Origin: an uncultured Clostridia bacterium
Lineage (GTDB): Bacteria > Bacillota > Clostridia > Oscillospirales > Acutalibacteraceae
Length of the DNA stretch: 64,000 nucleotides
Reading direction: 5' to 3'
NCBI GenBank assembly: GCA_944385055.1
Contig: CALWVT010000001.1
Coordinates: forward strand, 496,001-560,000
Shown: piece by piece, positions 29,002 to 37,523 of the stretch
Layout: each line of letters begins with the position of its first letter
How positions within the stretch are numbered: the first letter of the stretch is position 1
Program-made: the position numbers and the translations under genes
Notes under the pieces: model-generated
Told to the model about the DNA's origin: nothing
The model's input: the letters and a program-made list of their open reading frames with translations, nothing else
The model's database searches: none

Positions 29002-29935
29002 CCGCCTTTATGAATTGTGCAATTCTGCCGGGGCGGCCCTGTTCCAGCAGTACGATCGTTTGAAAAGCGCCGCTTTCCAAAAGGGCACGTGCCTGCGGGC
29101 GGGTATTGCATTCTGAAAGGCTCCCCGCATGCAGGCTTGCAATGACATGGACGCCCGCGTTGACGCTTTCGAGCAAAGCGGCGGCCTCCTGCATCCCGCC
29201 GAGTTCATCGCAGAGAAGATATTCGGGCGAAAGGACGCGCACCGCCTGCATCATGCCGGCGGCTTTGGGGAAGCCGTCCAACACATCACAGCAAGGGCCG
29301 AGGTCGCTGCCCAAAACGCCGTGAAAAGCACCGGCTATCTCCCCGCGTTCATCGACGACCGCCACTTTTCGCACGGGGCCGCGCAGGCCTGCGGAAAGCT
29401 GCCGGGCAATGTCCCGCAAAAGCGTTGTCTTGCCGCAAGCGGGCGGCCCCGCCAAAAGCAGTCCCCCCTCCAGCGTGCCGAGCGTCTGAAACAGCGTGTC
29501 CGCACTGCCGGGCAGCTGGCGCGCAATCCGTATGTTGATTCCACTGATGTCCCGCATACCCACAACGGTCCCGCCGCGGCATACGGCGCTTCCGGCAAGG
29601 CCCGCACGGTGCCCGCCCGGCAGGGTCAAAAAGCCCTGCCGGATCTGCTCCTCGTGGCTGTAGACGGAGTGGCTGCACAGCCGCCGGAAACATTCCTGTA
29701 AGTCCTCGCGCCGTGCACAAACCGCATGGGCGGGCGATAAGCCAGGTCCCCCAGGCGTCAAAAACCACGTCCCGCGGCTTTCCCAAACGCTGACGGGCTG
29801 TTCCGCACGCAGGCGGATCTCCATAGCCTGTGCCTGCATGGAAACGGGCAGCGCAAGCAAAAGGTCTGCGATCCGCGGACAGAGCGCCTGGGCTGCCTGC
29901 CGGAAGCAGGCTGCATTTTGTTCGTCTTGTCTCAT
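28922..29935 (-). CDS. spoIIIAA: Stage III sporulation protein AA (ATPase)
   Basis: Cytoplasmic secretion-type ATPase of the SpoIIIA complex. 337 residues, about 30 longer than the Bacillus protein. Walker A is GPPACGKTTLL near residue 165, with VVDERGEIAG and YLLCDELGG (Walker B) behind it. The ATG at 29935 follows GGTGGGGAAG. A CATAGGAT sequence at 29966-29973 could be the -10 of a sigma-E promoter, but I find no convincing -35. The C-terminal ~26 codons overlap spoIIIAB. Confidence 0.92.
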   Translation of the reverse strand: MRQDEQNAACFRQAAQALCPRIADLLLALPVSMQAQAMEIRLRAEQPVSVWESRGTWFLTPGGPGLSPAHAVCARREDLQECFRRLCSHSVYSHEEQIRQGFLTLPGGHRAGLAGSAVCRGGTVVGMRDISGINIRIARQLPGSADTLFQTLGTLEGGLLLAGPPACGKTTLLRDIARQLSAGLRGPVRKVAVVDERGEIAGAFHGVLGSDLGPCCDVLDGFPKAAGMMQAVRVLSPEYLLCDELGGMQEAAALLESVNAGVHVIASLHAGSLSECNTRPQARALLESGAFQTIVLLEQGRPGRIAQFIKAGDLLAADRGSGAGCLGRNGGRVSAIA

Positions 29936-30002
29936 GTACTTCCCCACCTTTCCCGGAGTCTGTACATCCTATGAGACAACCTGCCGGGCTAGAACCTGCC
30001 GC

Positions 30003-30031
30003 TTGCCTTTTCTTTCTTCGTCCCGTATAAT
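30003..30031 (+). promoter_or_regulatory. Sigma-A promoter for the HAD hydrolase
   Basis: TTGCCT, 17 bases, TATAAT; about 35 bases before the AGGAGG of the gene. Confidence 0.75.
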
Positions 30032-30071
30032 AAACATGCAGGTTTCGCTGTGTTTTGCAAAGGAGGTTTCC

Positions 30072-30683
30072 ATGGCGATTCAAACGTTCATTTTCGATAT
30101 GGGCAATGTCTTGATCGACTATAACCCCGACGCCTACACGAAAGCGTTTTTCCCGAATCCGGATGATGCGGCCCTTGCGACGCACGTGCTGTTCGAAGGG
30201 GAATTGTGGCAGGCGCTGGATGCCGGCCGGCTCACCGAAGAAGAGGCGCTTCCCAAAATGCTCGTGCAGCTGCCGGAACGATTGCGCAAGCCGGCCCGAG
30301 CGCTGTTTTACGGGTGGCAAAGCTATGTCCGCCCGATTCCCGAAACAAACGCGCTGGCGGTGCGGCTGCACAAAGCCGGATATGGCCTGTATATCCTGAG
30401 CAACACCGGCGTGCGGCTGCATGTCTACAGCCACCGCATCCCCGCATTCCAGGTCATGGACGGCGCCGTATATTCGGCAGATGTCCAGCTTGTAAAGCCG
30501 GACCCCGCGATCTTCCAAACGCTTTTCGCGCGCTATCACCTGTGCCCGCAGGCGTGCTATTTCATCGACGACAACGCGGACAACATTGCGGCCGCGCGCG
30601 GTTTGGGCGTGACATCGTTCCTGTTTACCGGCGACAGCGCCGCGCTGGAAGCCGACATCCGTGCGCATGGCGTTCACTTTTAA
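30072..30683 (+). CDS. HAD-superfamily hydrolase
   Basis: Haloacid-dehalogenase-type phosphatase of 203 residues. Motif I is FDMGNVLIDYN (residues 8-18), motif II LSNTG near 115, motif III Lys in VKPDPAIF near 148, motif IV FIDDNADN near 172. The FDxGNVL signature fits the YihX/epoxide hydrolase N-terminal-like subgroup, usually sugar phosphatases; the substrate is unknown. The start at 30072 follows AGGAGG. Single-gene unit with its own promoter and terminator. Confidence 0.88.
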   Translation: MAIQTFIFDMGNVLIDYNPDAYTKAFFPNPDDAALATHVLFEGELWQALDAGRLTEEEALPKMLVQLPERLRKPARALFYGWQSYVRPIPETNALAVRLHKAGYGLYILSNTGVRLHVYSHRIPAFQVMDGAVYSADVQLVKPDPAIFQTLFARYHLCPQACYFIDDNADNIAAARGLGVTSFLFTGDSAALEADIRAHGVHF

Positions 30684-30703
30684 AAATAAAATTAAGAATA
30701 TGC

Positions 30704-30748
30704 AAAAAACGCAGGAGCCTTATTTTTAGAAAGGTTCCTGCGTTTTTT
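30704..30748. terminator. Bidirectional terminator between HAD gene and C26 hydrolase
   Basis: AAAAAACGCAGGA..CCT / AGG..TCCTGCGTTTTTT, T-runs on both strands between convergent genes. Confidence 0.9.
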
Positions 30749-30762
30749 AAAATGTATGAAAT

Positions 30763-31476
30763 TCAGCCTCGCGCCGCGGCGGCGAGGGCCGCGAACAGTT
30801 TGCGGCTTTCCGCGCTTTTTTGATAGGAAAATTCCGGGTGCCACTGCACACCCCAAACGAAACGGCGGCCCGGCATATAGATGGCTTCCGTCAGGCCGTC
30901 GGGCGCGGAGGCCATGCGGGAAAATGCGGGAGCCAGCCGGCGCACCGCCTGGTGGTGGCAGCTGTTGACAGAAAACGTGTCGCAGCCCAGCAGCTCGTGC
31001 AGCGGGGTGCCGGAAACGACGCGCACCTCGTGGGCAGCGCCGTCGTAAGGCGGCTGCATACGGTGGCAGACATCCGACGGGCACTGCTGCGGAAGGTCCT
31101 GCCAAAGCGTGCCGCCGTAAGCGACGTTCATGATTTGAATGCCGCGGCAGATGCCGAGCACCGGCAGGTCGCGCTCCACGGCGCCGCGCAGCACGCACGT
31201 ATCCATGCGGTCGCGCAAAGCGCACGTCTCCCCCTCGGCGGGGAACGGTTCGGCGCCATAGCACGCGGGCGTCACATCCTGGCCGCCGGTCAGGACGATG
31301 CCATCGCAGAAGTCAAAAAAGCGGTCAATCTCCTGCGGGGAGTCGGTCAAAGGCAGCATCACCGGCACGGCGCCGGCCTCTTCCAGCCCTTTCATATACC
31401 CCGGCAGCATCCAATAGCTCGCTTTCCCCGCGTCGTAAAGCGGCGTTAAGCCGATGACCGGTTTTTTCTGATGCAT
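30763..31476 (-). CDS. Gamma-glutamyl-gamma-aminobutyrate hydrolase family protein (peptidase C26)
   Basis: Class I glutamine amidotransferase-like hydrolase related to PuuD. 237 residues. The nucleophile elbow GICRGIQIMNV holds Cys near residue 110, and the His-Glu pair is in WHPEF near 217. PuuD cleaves gamma-glutamyl-GABA, but no putrescine genes are near, so the substrate is open. Single gene with promoter and terminators. Confidence 0.87.
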   Translation of the reverse strand: MHQKKPVIGLTPLYDAGKASYWMLPGYMKGLEEAGAVPVMLPLTDSPQEIDRFFDFCDGIVLTGGQDVTPACYGAEPFPAEGETCALRDRMDTCVLRGAVERDLPVLGICRGIQIMNVAYGGTLWQDLPQQCPSDVCHRMQPPYDGAAHEVRVVSGTPLHELLGCDTFSVNSCHHQAVRRLAPAFSRMASAPDGLTEAIYMPGRRFVWGVQWHPEFSYQKSAESRKLFAALAAAARG

Positions 31477-31505
31477 AAAACGTCCCCCTTTTTCAATCTG
31501 CTTTT

Positions 31506-31535
31506 ATCATAGCACGCAAAACACGCTTTTGACAA
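31506..31535 (-). promoter_or_regulatory. Probable promoter for the C26 hydrolase
   Basis: Minus strand TTGTCA, 18 bases, TATGAT. It begins just after the terminator of the upstream gene. Confidence 0.55.
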
Positions 31536-31538
31536 GGC

Positions 31539-31565
31539 AAAAGGGCGCCCCGCAGGGTGCCCTTT
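31539..31565 (-). terminator. Terminator of the beta-helix protein gene
   Basis: AAAGGGCACCC / GGGCGCCCTTTT hairpin on the minus strand, about 30 bases past the stop. Confidence 0.75.
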
Positions 31566-31596
31566 CGCGAAAGGATATGAGCAAATTTTGCGCAAA

Positions 31597-34361
31597 TTAT
31601 GCAATCGTGTGAACGGTGAAAACCTTGTACGTGTTGCCGCCAATCACGCAGTAAACGCCGATGTCGCGGTTTGCCTGCAGCGGGGTCACGGTGCAGTAGT
31701 AATCGCCCTTTTCGTCCGGATAGAGCTCTGCTTTATAGGACGTGGAGAGCGCTTTGCCGTCCGCCGTCAGGAATGTAAACGACGCGTCCTTGTCGTCCGG
31801 GGTAATGCGGAACATATAAGGCGTGCCGACTTTCAGGGACATGTCGAGCGTGGTGTCGGACGTGAACGGGCGCTCGGTCACTTCAATCGTAAAGAGCTTG
31901 ACGCCGTTGACGTAAACGCCCGTCTGCGAGCCGACCGCGCCGGCCGCGTAGATCTGGTACTTGCCGGACGTGCCGTTCCAGCGCGCGATCGTGTTCGTGC
32001 CGCCGACCTTGTCGTTGCCGACCGTGTAGTCGAACGAATCGAGCGTGATGCCGGAGGAAATGTCAAAGTTATAGGACATCGACTGCGGAACCTTGATGAC
32101 CGTGGAGCCGTCGGCCTTGCAGGACGTGACGGCGCCGTTTAAGTCTTCGACGTCTACCTTAAACGGGTTAATCGTAATCGTGCAGGTCGCGGTCTTGCCG
32201 CCGACCGTCGCGGTGATCGTCGCCTTGCCGCTCTTGCCGGTGGCCGTGACCTTGCCGTTTCTGTCGACGGTCACGACGTCCTCGTCGGAGGAAGTCCACG
32301 TCACGCGCTTGCTTGCGGTCGTGTCCGACGGCGTGTACGTGACGTTCATCTGCAGCGTGTCGCCCGGGCCGACCTGTGCGCTCGTCATGCCCAGCGAGAT
32401 GCCCTCAAGCGGCTTCTGCGTGGTGGAGGATCCGCCGGTCGACGGAGGGGTAACAGAAGGTTGAACATAAGTTAATTCTTGATAGGTATTACCATCGTCA
32501 TTAACTTTATCTACCCATTCTACACCAGAAAGTTGAACATCAATATTTCCTTTAAGTTTCTCCCGAACCTCTTGCTCTGAAAAAGTAATGTCTGTCTGGT
32601 TCAACTTTTTCTGTGCACGCTCAATTGTAGCGTAATCCATATAGACAAGTGGGAGGTCTTCATTATAGTCGTCGGCAGTCATATTCTTTACGACAATCTG
32701 AGGAATCTTATCAACATTATCCCCCATGGAAAACTCAATATTGGCATAAACCTTCTCCCCTGCGGGATTGGTCGTGCAGCCATCAATTGTGAGTCCCTGT
32801 GCACCGTTGGCCTGAATGGAAGTCCATGCGCCGCCGTTAACTGTAACCCCTTCAATGGAACCGCCCTCTGTGCAGTAGTATTGAATGCCATGCTTAATAT
32901 TGGGCGCGTTAACAATGAGGTCTTTTAAAACAACATTACTGGGACCATCTTTCGGATTTAAATCCTGACCTTTTACATCAATAAATGCGCCGTTGGTAAG
33001 ATTGTCAGGTGATCCACCATTGTAAGTCAACGTACATCCTTGGCCATCAATGGTGATATCACTCTTAGTAATGGAGATAGGGGCTTCGCACGTGATATTT
33101 TTTACCAATTTAATAACAGTGCCAGCAGGGGCATTCGTTAACGCTTGCTTTAACGTTGTTTCGCTATTAACATAATATCCTGCTGCATTTGTATTTTCAG
33201 CACTACCACTGTTATCAGATACGGTAATTTTACTATCTTCATCAAATGGAGAGCTAATTTGTGTTGCATCGCCTTCACCAGTCGACGTGCTGTTCGTATA
33301 GATTCCATATTTTCCGTCAAACTGGTTATTAGTAATAGTTACGTCCTTAATTGGACCAGCAAATTGACCACCCCACGACTGACGAAGCATATGCACACCG
33401 ATATAACAATCAAAACTATTGTTTTGAATCCGTGCATTCTCTACATCTCCACCTAAGGTAACTCCTTGAAAATTAGACGTACCGTCCTTTAAAGTTTCTG
33501 TAAAAGTATTGGCATCGTCATTATTTTCCCCACCAATCGTAAACGTGCCTTCAGCGCCCATAACCATAATACCGATAGCATTGCCGCCTTTTTCCGAATC
33601 AGTAATAGGTACAGACGTGCTTGCGAAAGTATTTCCTTTAATTGTTGTATTACCAGGATGCTTTGAAGCGTTAATTGTCTGTAATGCAATTGCTACATTT
33701 GAATGGCCATTCGGGCAATTTGTAAACGAAAACTCGTTGTTTTCAATAATCGTATTTGAGGTAGCAACATTGCCATTACAAGAAAGCCAAATTGATGTAA
33801 ACTGTCTGTCTTCGCCGCCTACACTTACATCATCTGAAATCACAAATTCATTTCCAGAAATTGTAACATTAGAAACGCTCTCTACTCGAATACTTTGATC
33901 ACCGCTAAAAGCTTTTCCGCATTCAAATTTCAATCCTGTAACAGAACTATTACTAGCGCCTTGATTAAAAATAATGCAACCCTGAATGGTTACTTGACAA
34001 TCACTACCCACTAACTCCACAGGTTTAGAAAATGAAATTGCGCTCGTTAAGTTTATAACTCCGCTTCCCGTGATATTAATAATTACAGGTTCCGAACTGG
34101 AATTATCCTTCGAATTTATATATGTCGCAGCATCCTCTAAAGAGTCATAAGATTGATTATTGATCATAATCACTGGCGAAGCAGTAGACTCATCTTCATT
34201 TTGTGTTGCTTCATAAACGGAAGCTTTTACCTGCCCCCCCCGAGAACACTTGTCTGGGGTACCTTTCCATCTTCCGTCGCAAACGCCGGCACACTGGCCG
34301 TCGCTGCGACCATTGCGGCCGCCAGAACGGCTGCAAGCGTACGTCTCTTCTTGTTGTCCAT
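31597..34361 (-). CDS. Secreted beta-helix / BIG2 surface protein, frame-interrupted at a G8 tract
   Basis: Large exported protein, about 921 residues if the frame is restored. Translation starts at the ATG 34361 (GGGAGG 8 bases upstream) and gives a clear signal peptide: MDNKKRR, a hydrophobic Ala/Val core and a VPAFA cleavage site near residue 28. That frame stops at 34227-34229 after 44 residues. The body continues in another frame from the run of eight G (34234-34241). Nine or six G would fuse the two. The body has a parallel beta-helix (about 60-615; repeated NNxF / ITxNxF turns), a BIG2 Ig-like domain (about 649-732) and a C-terminal region of unknown fold. There is no LPXTG or transmembrane anchor. 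An ATG at 34383 is in the body frame but lacks a signal peptide and a good ribosome site. Either phase-variable or a sequencing error; see findings. Confidence 0.8.
34234..34241 (-). repeat. G8 homopolymer (C8 on plus strand) at the frame junction
   Basis: Eight identical bases just after the signal peptide coding region, exactly where the reading frame of the secreted protein changes. Length 9 or 6 restores one frame. Confidence 0.9.
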
Positions 34362-34453
34362 TCTCTGGACCTCCCTTATTCATTTTTGATGCCTGCCGCC
34401 CGTATCTCCTGGCCAAGCCGGGAAAAAGCGGCAGAAAATGTATTTGCATTTTC

Positions 34454-34482
34454 ACTATAGCACGTTTTGCGCACACTTTCAA
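34454..34482 (-). promoter_or_regulatory. Sigma-A promoter for the beta-helix protein
   Basis: Minus strand TTGAAA, 17 bases, TATAGT with TGC before the -10; about 90 bases before the signal-peptide ATG. The gene is therefore probably transcribed. Confidence 0.78.
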
Positions 34483-34517
34483 GTAACCTATGTTAACGCG
34501 GGCAAAAAAATTTTTCT

Positions 34518-34760
34518 TTATTCGGCCTTTTTCAGCGTAAATTTGAGCCGGTTTGCCGTATAAACGGGCCGCAAGCCTTTCTTTTGAAAATAGGCGTCGA
34601 TACAGCTGTACGCGGCTTCCTCCAAAGCAGGCGTCAGGCAGCACGCGCCCGGCGGCTCGATGCAGGCCGTCGTGTCATCCTGAAACGAAACGCGGTAGCG
34701 CAGCCCGCGGCGGTGAAGCTCCGCGTTGAGCAGCACCAAATCTTCAAACGCAATCTCCAT
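34518..34760 (-). CDS. Small conserved protein, RDAC-family-like
   Basis: 80 residues, soluble. The layout FEDLVLLNAEL-(H)RRGL near the start, a central IEPPG, and an amphipathic IDAYFQKKGL segment recall the small RDAC family found in Clostridia, although the RDAC motif itself is replaced here by QDDTTAC. Three cysteines are in the middle part. Function unknown. ATG with a GGAAGGG-type site upstream. Confidence 0.55.
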   Translation of the reverse strand: MEIAFEDLVLLNAELHRRGLRYRVSFQDDTTACIEPPGACCLTPALEEAAYSCIDAYFQKKGLRPVYTANRLKFTLKKAE

Positions 34761-34833
34761 GGAAACCCTTCCCTTCTAAAAGCCAGTATACGGCGTTTTG
34801 CGGGCGTTTGCAAGAAAATTTGCGCGTTTGTGC

Positions 34834-34862
34834 TTGACAGAACGCGAATTCTGCTTTACGCT
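34834..34862 (+). promoter_or_regulatory. Sigma-A promoter for tcdA
   Basis: TTGACA, 17 bases, TACGCT; perfect -35, fair -10, about 30 bases before the ATG. Confidence 0.65.
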
Positions 34863-34892
34863 TAATAACACGACATCAGAGGAGGAGAACGC

Positions 34893-35621
34893 ATGGAGGA
34901 ATCGTTATCGCGCACCGCGCTGTTGGTTGGGGAGCATGCCGTGGAAAAGCTCGCCGCATGCCGTGTGGCCGTGTTTGGCCTGGGGGGCGTTGGCGGCTAT
35001 GCGGTGGAAGCGCTCGTGCGCGGCGGCGTGGGCGCGCTGGACCTGATTGACAGCGACTGCTTTACGGTTTCGAACCTAAACCGCCAGCTGCACGCCACGC
35101 GGCGCACGGTGGGCATGCGCAAAGTGGATGCCGTGCGCGACCGTGTGCTCGAGATTAACCCAAACGCCGTGGTGCGCACGCACTGCCTGTTTTACACGCC
35201 CGAGACGGCCGGGGAGCTGCCGCTTTCCGACTACGACTACATCGTGGACGCGGTGGACACGGTTTCCGCGAAGCTGGAACTTGCCGTGCGCGCCAAAGCC
35301 TGCGGCACGCTGATCGTCAGCTCGATGGGCACCGGCAATAAGCTCGACCCCACGGCGCTCGAGGTGGCGGACATCACCGAGACCTCCGTCTGCCCGCTCG
35401 CGCGGGTCATGCGCCGGGAACTCAAAAAGCGCGGCGTTGAACATTTAAAGGTTGTCTATTCCAAAGAGCCGCCGATGACGCCTGCCCTTCCGCCGCAAGA
35501 GGACCCGGACACCCACCGCCGCCGCGCCGTACCCGGCAGCACATCGTTCGTGCCGCCGGTCGCCGGGCTCATTCTGGCCGGCGAAGTCCTGCGCGATTTA
35601 ATGGGATTCCCCCGGAAATAA
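34893..35621 (+). CDS. tcdA: tRNA threonylcarbamoyladenosine dehydratase
   Basis: E1-like ThiF-fold enzyme that cyclises t6A37 to ct6A in tRNA using ATP. 242 residues. Nucleotide loop GLGGVGGY (29-36), the NLNRQ segment near 62, the VDAVDTVSAKLEL segment near 118, and the PPVAGLILAGEVLRDL ending are typical of TcdA (CsdL/YgdL). GAGGAGGAG ribosome site. Single-gene unit. Confidence 0.92.
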   Translation: MEESLSRTALLVGEHAVEKLAACRVAVFGLGGVGGYAVEALVRGGVGALDLIDSDCFTVSNLNRQLHATRRTVGMRKVDAVRDRVLEINPNAVVRTHCLFYTPETAGELPLSDYDYIVDAVDTVSAKLELAVRAKACGTLIVSSMGTGNKLDPTALEVADITETSVCPLARVMRRELKKRGVEHLKVVYSKEPPMTPALPPQEDPDTHRRRAVPGSTSFVPPVAGLILAGEVLRDLMGFPRK

Positions 35622-35629
35622 CGAAACAC

Positions 35630-35679
35630 AAAAGGCCGGCTCGCACAGCACTTTCAAAGGCTGTGTGGGCCGGCTTTTT
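35630..35679. terminator. Terminator after tcdA
   Basis: AAAAGGCCGGC..CACAGC / GCTGTG..GGCCGGCTTTTT, T-run on both strands; also closes the ABC exporter transcript. Confidence 0.9.
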
Positions 35680-35687
35680 CTTTGTTT

Positions 35688-37523
35688 TTACAGGGCTTCT
35701 CCGTGCAGGGCACGCGCGGCGGCTTCCTCCTCAAACTGCTTGCAGTAGAGCTGATGATAATAGCCGTGCTTGCGCAGAAGCTCCAAATGCGTCCCCTGCT
35801 CGACAATCTGCCCGTCGCGCACGACGAGGATGATGTCCGCGTGGCGGATCGTCGAAAGGCGGTGCGCAATCAAGAACGACGTGCGTCCCTGTAAGATCTT
35901 CGCGATGGCATTCTGGATGAGCTGCTCGGTCTGCGTGTCGATGGAAGATGTCGCTTCATCGAGCACGAAGATGCGCGGGTCAGCCAAAACGGCGCGCGCA
36001 AATGAAATCATCTGCTTTTCGCCGGTGGAAAGGCGGTCGCCGCCCTCGCCGACCGGACACTGGTAGCCGCCCTCGAGCTTTTCGACAACCGTATCCGCCG
36101 AAACGGCGTGCGCCGCCGCCATGACCTCCTCATCGGTCGCGTCCAGGCGGCCGTAACGGATATTTTCCATGACGGTGCCGGAAAACAGGTGCGGGCTTTG
36201 CAGCACGTAGCCGATGTTCGAGTGCAGCCAAAGCTGGCTGCGTTCGCGGTAATCGCGGCCGTCGATCAAAATGCGGCCGGACGTCGGTTCAAAGAAGCGG
36301 CAGGCCAAATTGACGAGCGTACTCTTCCCCGCGCCGGTCTCGCCGACGATGGCGACAGTCGTACCGGCAGGAATGTGCAGCGAAAAATGCTGCAAAACGT
36401 CTTCCCCACCGTCCGGGTAACGGAACGAGACGTCTTCAAACGTGATCTCGCCTTTGAGCGGCTCCCAATTTTCATACTTCGGATGGAAGGTATCGCCGTA
36501 GCGCGCGATGACTTCCGGGGAATCGAATACCTGCGGCTTTTCCTCCAACAGGCCGCACACACGCTCGATATTCGCCTGCATGGAAATCAATTCCGCGATG
36601 TTGCGCGCCGTCTGCTGGATCGGCTCAAAAATATTGACGGCGTAACTCGTAAATGCCGAGAGTGTGCCAATCCACAAAATGCCTTCCAAGACCATGCTGC
36701 CGCCGCGCAGCAGCACGATAGCCGTCGCCATGGCGCTGAACAGCAGCACAAGCGGGATATACACGGCGCTCAGGCGTGCGGCTTTGATCGAAGACGTGCG
36801 CATTTGCTGCGTGACGGCCTCAAAATCGCGCGCGTTATCTTCTTCAATCACGAGCGTTTTCGAGGTTTTCGCGCCCATAATGCCCTCGTTATAGGCGCTC
36901 GTAATCTTCGAATTGATCTTCCGCACGCGGCGGTTCCAATGCAGGATGCGGTTTTGGAAATAGATCGTCAAAAACGCGATAGCCGGCACGACAAGCATCA
37001 CGACCAGGGCAAGCTGTACATTCAGCAGCAGCATGGCCACAAACACGCCGATCACATACGTGACCGCCCACAGAATGTCGAAGAAATTCCACGCGACAAG
37101 TGCAGCGATGCGGTTTGTATCGCTCATCACGCGCGCAAGCAAGTAGCCGACGGGCGTGACATTGTAATAAGAAAACGAAAGCGTCTGCAAATGCACAAAG
37201 CAAGCGCGCTTCATGTCGCGCCCAAGGCCCATCTCCAGCCTCGTCGAACCGCGCGTAAAAATGATGGCGCTGATCGACTGGAAGATAATGACGGCCGCAT
37301 AAAAAAGCGCAAAGCGCACAAGGCCCTCCGTGCTGTTCTTCTCGATGAAGTTGTCGATCGCGTAGCGCTGGAAAAGCGGCAGCAGGATATCGACGCCCGC
37401 ACACAAAAGATTGAAAATCAAGATCCGCCACATGGTCGCCTTATACGGCTTTAAAAACGGGAAGATCTTCCGCCAGGTTTTCCATTCAAACGATTTGGTA
37501 TACTCTTTCTCCTCATACGCCAC
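35688..37523 (-). CDS. ABC exporter half-transporter, canonical-Walker subunit (BmrD-type partner)
   Basis: Fused membrane and ATPase half-transporter, 611 residues. Six membrane helices (about 25-325), then the ATPase domain: Walker A GETGAGKST near 391, signature LSTGEKQ (degenerate at the second Gly), Walker B FVLDEATSS with catalytic Glu, H-loop IAHRLST. The start is a GTG at 37523 after GGAAGGAGGGG, overlapping the first half-transporter by 11 bases. With the other subunit it forms one normal and one degenerate ATP site, as in BmrCD, LmrCD and TM287/288. Substrates are likely drugs or lipids; not provable here. Confidence 0.9.
   Translation of the reverse strand: MAYEEKEYTKSFEWKTWRKIFPFLKPYKATMWRILIFNLLCAGVDILLPLFQRYAIDNFIEKNSTEGLVRFALFYAAVIIFQSISAIIFTRGSTRLEMGLGRDMKRACFVHLQTLSFSYYNVTPVGYLLARVMSDTNRIAALVAWNFFDILWAVTYVIGVFVAMLLLNVQLALVVMLVVPAIAFLTIYFQNRILHWNRRVRKINSKITSAYNEGIMGAKTSKTLVIEEDNARDFEAVTQQMRTSSIKAARLSAVYIPLVLLFSAMATAIVLLRGGSMVLEGILWIGTLSAFTSYAVNIFEPIQQTARNIAELISMQANIERVCGLLEEKPQVFDSPEVIARYGDTFHPKYENWEPLKGEITFEDVSFRYPDGGEDVLQHFSLHIPAGTTVAIVGETGAGKSTLVNLACRFFEPTSGRILIDGRDYRERSQLWLHSNIGYVLQSPHLFSGTVMENIRYGRLDATDEEVMAAAHAVSADTVVEKLEGGYQCPVGEGGDRLSTGEKQMISFARAVLADPRIFVLDEATSSIDTQTEQLIQNAIAKILQGRTSFLIAHRLSTIRHADIILVVRDGQIVEQGTHLELLRKHGYYHQLYCKQFEEEAAARALHGEAL

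Noticed and set aside
36108-37454. 448-codon open frame antisense to the ABC exporter gene
   Set aside because: The minus-strand ABC protein is complete with all motifs; the plus frame is very Arg/His-rich and has no family.
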